A stretch of DNA of 7,874 nt from Chloroflexota bacterium (GTDB lineage: Bacteria; Chloroflexota; UBA11872; VXOZ01). This document shows positions 3,882-7,874 of this stretch, piece after piece. The position numbers and the translations under genes are program-made. Within the stretch, counting starts at the first letter, position 1; each line of letters opens with the position of its first letter. The notes under the pieces were generated by a model, which worked only from the letters and a program-made list of their open reading frames with translations, was not told where the DNA came from and did not search any database. The stretch covers positions 1-7,874 of the forward strand of contig VXOZ01000202.1 in assembly GCA_009839775.1 (NCBI GenBank), in the 5' to 3' direction.

Positions 3882-5963
3882 CTACGCCGAGGCTTCTTCC
3901 TTCTCGCGTTTGTGCGCTTCCACCACCTGCTCTTGGGTGCTCGCGGGCACTTGCTCGTAGCCTATGAATTCAGAGGTAAACGTAGCGCGGCCTTGGGTGA
4001 GCGAGCGCAGGTCGGTGGCGTAGCGCAGCACCTCGGCCTGGGGCACTTCCGCTTCGACCTCCATCGTGCCGGGCGACACCATGTCCATGTTATGCACCCT
4101 GGCGCGGCGGCTCGTGAGATCGCCGATGACGTCGCCCATGCGGTCTTCCGGCACGCGTACCTTCATCTGCAAGACCGGCTCCAAGAGGACAGGTTTGGCC
4201 CTGTCCATGGCTTCTCCAAGGGCCATGGAGCCGGCAATTTGAAAGGCGAGGTCGGAGGAATCGACCGTGTGCTCTTTGCCGTCTACGAGCGTTACGCGCA
4301 GGTCCACCACTTCACCGCTGGCGAGCGTGCCTTCTTTCATGGCTTCGCGGACGCCTTTGTGCACCGCCTCGCGGAACGGAGCGGAAATCGCGCCGCCGAA
4401 GATCTTGTCCACAAACTCGAAGCCCTCGCCTCTGCCCGTGGGCTCGATTTCGATATTGCAGACGGCGTACTGGCCGTGGCCGCCGGTCTGGCGCACAAAG
4501 CGGCCCTCCGCCGCCGCGGTACCGGTAATCGTCTCTTTGTAGGGCACCTTAACCGGGACCGTCTTCACATCGGCGCCAAATTTGCGCTTCATGCGCTCCA
4601 GCGCGACGTTGATGTGCGTCTCGCCAATGCCTGAGAAGAGCGTCTGGCCCGTGATCTGCTGCCGCTCGACGTGCAGGCTGGGGTCTTCTTCCGTGACCCG
4701 TGCCAGCGCGCTGCTCAGTTTCTCCAAGTCTTCTTTCGAGGTCGGCTCGATGGCGGCGGTGAAGAGCCAGCGCGGGAACGTGACGGCAGGCAGCGCCAGC
4801 GGCTGCTTGCGCTCGCTCAGCGTATGGCTGGTGAGGGTTTCCGCCAGCTTGGCAACCGCACCCATGTCACCCGCGGCGATATGGTCGGTATTTTCCTGTT
4901 CGCGGCCGCGCACGAAGAGCAACTGACCGATCCGTTCTTCGCTTTCCGTATTGACGTTCCAAACACGAGAATCCGAGCGCAGCGTGCCCGAATAGACACG
5001 GATGAACGACAGCTTGCCGACGTAGGGATCAGCCAAGGTCTTATAAACGAACGCTGCCAGCGGGCCCTCGGCATCGGCGGCAAGCTCCTGCTCCTCGCTT
5101 TCCAGCGTCGCTGTCGCGGCAGCGGTCTCAGCCGGTGACGGGAGATAGCGAATGATCGCGTCCATAAGCGCGTGCACGCCGACATTGCGGGTTGCGGAGC
5201 CGCACAACACCGGTGTCACTTGACCAGTGCGCACGCCTTCATGGAGGGCAGCTTGGAGTTCCTCGGCGGATATGTCCTCGCCTTCCAGATATTTCTCCGT
5301 CAGATCGTCGTCGAGTTCCACCACGTTCTCGATGAGGGTCATACGGTATTCTTCCACCGTATCTTCAAGATCGTCGGGCACCTCCGCCTCGGACACCTCG
5401 TTATCGGCGTAGAGGTAGGCCGTGTTCGCCAGGACATCCACCACGCCCGTGAAGTCGTTCTCGGAGCCGATGGGAACGTGGAGCGGCGCGACGCTGTTGC
5501 CAAAGAACTCGCGCAGGCTGTCCACGGTGCTGAAATAGTCGGCGTTTTCGCGGTCCATGCGATTGACAAAGATCAAACGCGGGAGATCGTGGGCGGTGAT
5601 CCGCTCCCACGACTCTTCCGTGCCCACCTGCACACCGCTGGCCACGTCCACCACCAATACGGCGCCATCGGAAACGTGCAGGGCACTGGCGACCTCACCG
5701 GAAAAGTCGGCGTAGCCCGGCGTATCGAGCACATTGATCTTGGCTTCGTTCCACTCGACCGGGACGAGCGAAAGATTGAGGGAAATCTGGCGCTTGACCT
5801 CGTCCGGGTCGTAGTCCGAGACCGTGCTGCCGTTATCCACGGAGCCAAGGCGATTAATCGCACCGGTCGCGAAGAGCATCGCTTCCGCGAGAGAGGTCTT
5901 GCCCGCGCCCACGTGAGAATAGAGCCCGACATTCCGAATCGTGTCCGTCGCATACGCCTTCAT
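3882..5963 (-). CDS. Elongation factor G paralogue (EF-G2/FusA2-type GTPase)
   Basis: A 693-residue translational GTPase with full EF-G architecture: G domain (about 1-290), domain II (GPLAAFVYKT onward), domain III (LFTAAIEP...FSGIGETHINVALERM), domain IV (EGRFVRQTGGHGQY...) and domain V (RVPEDRMGDVIGDL). G motifs seen: SHVGAGKT at 16-23 (classical AHIDAGKT), switch I ending RQIS at 58-61 (classical RGIT), DTPGYADF at 80-87, NRMD at 134-137 and GSAT. Tyr84 replaces the catalytic switch II histidine of canonical EF-G. These changes mark the paralogous EF-G2 class, often encoded beside a normal fusA elsewhere and of unclear role in translation. No rpsL, rpsG or tuf neighbour is present, as expected for the paralogue. 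The frame is open to a GTG at 6002, but that lies only about 5 bases after the predicted transcription start and has no Shine-Dalgarno site. ATG at 5963, giving MKAYATDTIRN, fits the family and has AAGG 11 bases upstream. Confidence 0.9.
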   Translation of the reverse strand: MKAYATDTIRNVGLYSHVGAGKTSLAEAMLFATGAINRLGSVDNGSTVSDYDPDEVKRQISLNLSLVPVEWNEAKINVLDTPGYADFSGEVASALHVSDGAVLVVDVASGVQVGTEESWERITAHDLPRLIFVNRMDRENADYFSTVDSLREFFGNSVAPLHVPIGSENDFTGVVDVLANTAYLYADNEVSEAEVPDDLEDTVEEYRMTLIENVVELDDDLTEKYLEGEDISAEELQAALHEGVRTGQVTPVLCGSATRNVGVHALMDAIIRYLPSPAETAAATATLESEEQELAADAEGPLAAFVYKTLADPYVGKLSFIRVYSGTLRSDSRVWNVNTESEERIGQLLFVRGREQENTDHIAAGDMGAVAKLAETLTSHTLSERKQPLALPAVTFPRWLFTAAIEPTSKEDLEKLSSALARVTEEDPSLHVERQQITGQTLFSGIGETHINVALERMKRKFGADVKTVPVKVPYKETITGTAAAEGRFVRQTGGHGQYAVCNIEIEPTGRGEGFEFVDKIFGGAISAPFREAVHKGVREAMKEGTLASGEVVDLRVTLVDGKEHTVDSSDLAFQIAGSMALGEAMDRAKPVLLEPVLQMKVRVPEDRMGDVIGDLTSRRARVHNMDMVSPGTMEVEAEVPQAEVLRYATDLRSLTQGRATFTSEFIGYEQVPASTQEQVVEAHKREKEEASA

Positions 5964-6013
5964 ACGGTTTGTACCCTTGTTGGAGAAAGAGGTATAGTGC
6001 ACTTAAGATTGGC

Positions 6014-6043
6014 ATTATATACCAGAGCGCAGCCACGCATCAA
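6014..6043 (-). promoter_or_regulatory. Sigma-70-type promoter of the EF-G paralogue
   Basis: Read on the minus strand: a TTGATG -35 box (6043-6038, 4 of 6), an 18-base spacer and a perfect TATAAT -10 box (6019-6014). Transcription would begin near 6007, giving a leader of about 45 bases to the ATG at 5963. This argues against the GTG at 6002 as start. No operator-like symmetry is seen around it. Confidence 0.65.
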
Positions 6044-6045
6044 AG

Positions 6046-6307
6046 CTGCTTCGGCACGCATCTCAGGGCACTAAAGCAAGCGTAGGCAACAGGTTTCCCT
6101 CAGTTATTTGAAAGCCTGACGCTTCAGAAGACTCGAATCAAGCCGTGCGCGAGAGTGCATGAACTCTTCGTGCTGCTGTGTTAACCTGCGGAATCCAGTC
6201 ACTAGCCACAGTACCAAATCCTTTACGCAGCGCCCTCTACGCGTGTAATCAAAGTGGAGACTGTACCTCTATCTCACATTTCCCACAGCAGTTAAGCGAG
6301 AGCAAAC
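6046..6307. other. Intergenic region between divergent genes, with one hairpin
   Basis: This stretch separates the EF-G promoter from the plus-strand membrane-protein gene at 6308. The only structure I find is an imperfect hairpin: GCGCGAGAGT (6147-6156) pairs with ACTCTTCGTGC (6163-6173) through about 10 pairs, one G-T wobble and one bulged T, closing a 6-base loop. There is no T-run, so it is not a terminator. It could belong to a leader or a small RNA, but nothing else supports that. I see no convincing promoter for the gene at 6308. Confidence 0.35.
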
Positions 6308-6673
6308 ATGAAGCACTTCAGAGTCGTACTCCTCGCATTGGGGGCAATCCACGCGCTATTCGCCGGGTTTACCGCCCTGGTCGGAGGCTTTGCTGATGGC
6401 GGAAGCATTGGGGAACGCCTTGTTCTGATGGCCGTTCATCCGCTTACGGCCGCCGCGCTTCTCTATATGGTTGCGCTGCACGCGCCGGCCCGCAGAGTGC
6501 TGATGATTGGGTCGGCAATAATCGTAGTCAACGTAATTGCCGATGTTACGCTGGCCCTGCTCATACTGACAGGAAACATCCGCGGCGATTGGCTGCTGCC
6601 GCTGGTCTTTTCGGTGGTTCCGCTCTTGGGGTTGGTCTACGCGGGAACCTTGCTCTCCCGCCGCGCCGAGTAA
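6308..6673 (+). CDS. Small four-helix membrane protein, unknown function
   Basis: A 121-residue protein that I do not recognise. It is almost entirely hydrophobic, with four predicted membrane segments at about 6-28, 38-57, 64-88 and 95-116. Short polar links include ADGGSIGER (29-37), HAPARR (58-63) and TGNIRGD (88-94), and it ends SRRAE. Arginines at 62-63 and 118-119 suggest those ends face the cytoplasm. His15 and His44 sit within helices, but no metal or haem site is evident. There is no cleavable signal peptide. The ATG at 6308 has only a weak GAGAG-like site 5 bases upstream, and no better start exists in frame. It is separated from the next plus-strand gene by about 165 bases, so it is probably transcribed alone. 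It is likely a real gene because of its coherent helix pattern and the lack of a better frame. Confidence 0.65.
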   Translation: MKHFRVVLLALGAIHALFAGFTALVGGFADGGSIGERLVLMAVHPLTAAALLYMVALHAPARRVLMIGSAIIVVNVIADVTLALLILTGNIRGDWLLPLVFSVVPLLGLVYAGTLLSRRAE

Positions 6674-6794
6674 TTCTCAAGACCTTTCAGCGAAACGCGT
6701 GTGCCTTGTGTAACAGCGGACGTTAGAGACAATAGGATCCGTTGGAGTCACTTATTGAAACGGCGCAGCAGTAGAAACGCTGCGATTAGCGGTC

Positions 6795-6800
6795 TATAAA
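6795..6800 (+). promoter_or_regulatory. Possible -10 box of the stress-protein-like gene
   Basis: TATAAA (5 of 6 to consensus) lies 37 bases before the ATG at 6838. No -35 box is found at normal spacing; a TTGAAA at 6755-6760 is too far away. A small inverted repeat, CGCAGC (6764-6769) with GCTGCG (6779-6784), lies where an activator could bind, but this is speculative. Confidence 0.3.
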
Positions 6801-6837
6801 GACACTCCCTACCTGCTCAACCAGAAGAGTGTGCGCT

Positions 6838-7281
6838 ATGGCAAGCCAACTCGTCGGATCATTTCATACGCGAAATGCAGCGCTCCTGGCGGTAGAGGAG
6901 CTTGCGGCGCGCGGCTATGACGTGGAACTGCTGAAGGTCGAGCACCAAGGTTCACGGGCTGCACTATTTCGCCTCGTCCTGCGCATTGCGCAAGGCGGCG
7001 TCATCGGCGCGGCGCTCGCTCTGGTTACCGTCTTCATCGTGCCGAGCGAATTCTTGCTGCCGATCATGGTCATAGGCGGCGCGGCCGGCGCGTTTCTCAA
7101 TGTTCGTTTGACCCGCCCGCAGGAGCTTCCGATAGAGGTGGAAGACACCACCGTCCAAGCGCTGGTGGTCGTGCAGGGCGCTGACATCGAGACAGCGACG
7201 ATGATTCTCCGCAAGGAAGGCAGTACGGCAGTCCGGCAGATCGAAATACACGCGGAATCGCAAACGACAGACACCAGGTGA
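6838..7281 (+). CDS. General-stress-protein-17M/DUF1269-like membrane-associated protein
   Basis: A 147-residue protein in three parts. Residues 1-38 (SQLVGSFHTRNAALLAVEELAARGYDVE, then KVEH) resemble the alpha/beta domain of general stress protein 17M-like proteins, where a VGxF strand is followed by a helix and ARG. Residues about 44-88 are a helical membrane hairpin rich in glycine and alanine (GGVIGAALALVTVFIV, then MVIGGAAGAFLNV), like a glycine zipper. Residues about 95-139 form a second small alpha/beta unit (TTVQALVVVQGADIETATMILRKEG) that looks like a repeat of the first domain type. The frame opens at a GTG at 6829. I choose the ATG at 6838 because the protein then begins directly at the conserved strand; AGAAGAG upstream gives a modest Shine-Dalgarno site. 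Family likeness is by pattern only. A role in envelope or general stress is inferred from relatives, not shown. Confidence 0.6.
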   Translation: MASQLVGSFHTRNAALLAVEELAARGYDVELLKVEHQGSRAALFRLVLRIAQGGVIGAALALVTVFIVPSEFLLPIMVIGGAAGAFLNVRLTRPQELPIEVEDTTVQALVVVQGADIETATMILRKEGSTAVRQIEIHAESQTTDTR

Positions 7282-7316
7282 CCGCGCCCCACATGCGCAA
7301 ACAAGGCCCTCCCGAC

Positions 7317-7336
7317 CGCCCGGTTCATGCCGGGCG
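7317..7336. terminator. Hairpin between convergent genes, possible bidirectional terminator
   Basis: CGCCCGG (7317-7323) and CCGGGCG (7330-7336) form a perfect 7-pair stem around the loop TTCATG. It lies in the 84-base gap between the converging genes ending at 7281 and 7366. A small palindrome, GCAGCGCTGC (7336-7345), follows directly. No T-run is present on either strand, so intrinsic termination would be weak; position and stability are the only support. Confidence 0.4.
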
Positions 7337-7365
7337 CAGCGCTGCTGCCAAGAGTCCGATCGCAC

Positions 7366-7874
7366 CTATTCACCCGTTGATTCCACCTGCTCGAAGATAG
7401 CCGCAAGCTCTGCCGGTGACGCGGCCTGCGCCACCTCAGCGGTACCGCTGAAGACTCTTGCCACTGGCGCGGCACCCTCCGCCGCGATACCGCAGGCTGC
7501 CAGCAGGTCCGCATCGCGCTCCGGGTCGAGCCACTGGGTGACTTGCGCCGGCGTGTGGATGCGCAGCGCCTGCCGGAAGAGCGCTTGGGCTGCCGCTGAA
7601 TCGTGGGGGCCGACGACCGCGATGTGCGTCGGCGGACGCAGCAAGCGATCAACCGCCTGCCCGTAGAGCGCCCCAAAGTGCGCAAAGTGCCGGAACGACA
7701 CGGCATAGTTCGCGAGGGCATTCTGCGCAATGGTGCGGTAGCACTCCTCGTTGGTGAGCCGCCACAACCTAATCAGGAGTTCAGCCGCCGCCGCCGTATC
7801 GGCCAGCACCTCCTGGCGCTGAGCGAGCAGCCCCAGCGGCGTGGCCGTGAGAGCGGGCGCACTGTCCCAGAAAC
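7366..7874 (-). CDS. DUF255/YyaL-type thioredoxin-domain protein, C-terminal part
   Basis: The frame stays open through the right edge of the window, so only the last 168 residues are seen. They match the C-terminal end of the long (about 650-700 residue) YyaL/SPATA20-like proteins, which have an N-terminal thioredoxin-like DUF255 domain and a glycan-epimerase-like alpha/alpha barrel. Seen: FWDSAPALTATPLGLL, matching the 'GFYDTP' segment; then the helix DTAAAAELLIRLWRLTNEECYR, the helix-turn AVSFRHFAHFGALYGQAVD, the strand THIAVVGPHDSAAAQAL and a final SPAELAAIFEQV helix. Many relatives carry two cysteines just before this last helix; here the stretch reads VFSGTAEVAQA and lacks them. The thioredoxin domain and catalytic region lie outside the window. 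The gene converges on the 6838-7281 gene with an 84-base gap. A GTG near 7809 could act as an internal start, but the coding pattern clearly continues upstream of it. Confidence 0.7.
   Translation of the reverse strand, partial: FWDSAPALTATPLGLLAQRQEVLADTAAAAELLIRLWRLTNEECYRTIAQNALANYAVSFRHFAHFGALYGQAVDRLLRPPTHIAVVGPHDSAAAQALFRQALRIHTPAQVTQWLDPERDADLLAACGIAAEGAAPVARVFSGTAEVAQAASPAELAAIFEQVESTGE

Noticed and set aside
3876..4634. A 252-codon plus-strand open frame over the 3' part of the EF-G paralogue
   Set aside because: An antisense shadow of conserved EF-G domains III-V. It is rich in His, Arg and Gly as expected for such shadows in GC-rich DNA.
5964..6002. GTG at 6002 as start of the EF-G paralogue (706 residues)
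   Set aside because: It is only about 5 bases after the transcription start predicted from the TATAAT box, has no Shine-Dalgarno site, and the extra 13 residues are not EF-G-like.
5172..6074. A 300-codon open frame on the plus strand opposite the EF-G paralogue
   Set aside because: It lies antisense to a well-conserved gene, and its frame matches the codon-position bias of the EF-G strand. The translation has no recognisable domain.
6178..6396. A 72-codon plus-strand open frame overlapping the start of the four-helix membrane protein
   Set aside because: It overlaps the better-supported gene in another frame, has no Shine-Dalgarno site and shows no family resemblance.
6915..7730. A 271-codon minus-strand open frame spanning the stress-protein-like gene and the DUF255 gene
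   Set aside because: The translation is low-complexity (Arg/Ser-rich) and crosses the convergent gap. The two other frames show family-like proteins, so this is a shadow.

Overview
This window looks like chromosomal DNA of a GC-rich bacterium. It contains ten protein-coding genes (two cut by the window edges), no tRNA or rRNA and no CRISPR array. Three short palindromic dispersed repeats, of kinds I recall from Chloroflexota and other large environmental genomes, and an FusA2-type elongation factor G paralogue make Chloroflexota a plausible but unproven guess.

Left part (1-3170, all minus strand, read right to left): a compact five-gene run. It begins with two tandem paralogues of a dual OB-fold-like family (3170-2409 and 2360-1674), followed by two DUF488 proteins of different subfamilies (1668-982 and 878-405), and ends with a YqaA/DedA-type membrane protein (387 to beyond base 1). 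Gaps are 48, 5, 103 and 17 bases. Several starts are not ATG (TTG for the second DUF488, apparently CTG for the membrane protein), each with a well-placed Shine-Dalgarno site. The first DUF488 gene carries a 57-base palindromic repeat in frame. This run of two protein pairs is the best candidate here for an under-described system. A nested inverted repeat lies just upstream of its first gene.

Middle (3331-6045, minus strand): a small single-domain cupin (3651-3331) with a strong Shine-Dalgarno site, a spacer holding a perfect 20-base palindrome, then a 693-residue EF-G paralogue (5963-3882). The EF-G paralogue has tyrosine in place of the catalytic switch II histidine. Its promoter, with a perfect TATAAT box, is visible and fixes the start codon.

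Right part (6046-7874): a spacer with a hairpin, then two plus-strand genes for small membrane proteins (6308-6673, four membrane segments; 6838-7281, stress-protein-17M-like with a glycine-rich membrane hairpin). These converge on the C-terminal end of a DUF255/YyaL-type protein on the minus strand (from beyond 7874 to 7366). A GC-rich hairpin sits between the convergent genes.

The EF-G paralogue, the cupin and the right-hand genes look like ordinary, functionally unlinked chromosomal genes. Only the left-hand run shows a clear operon logic.
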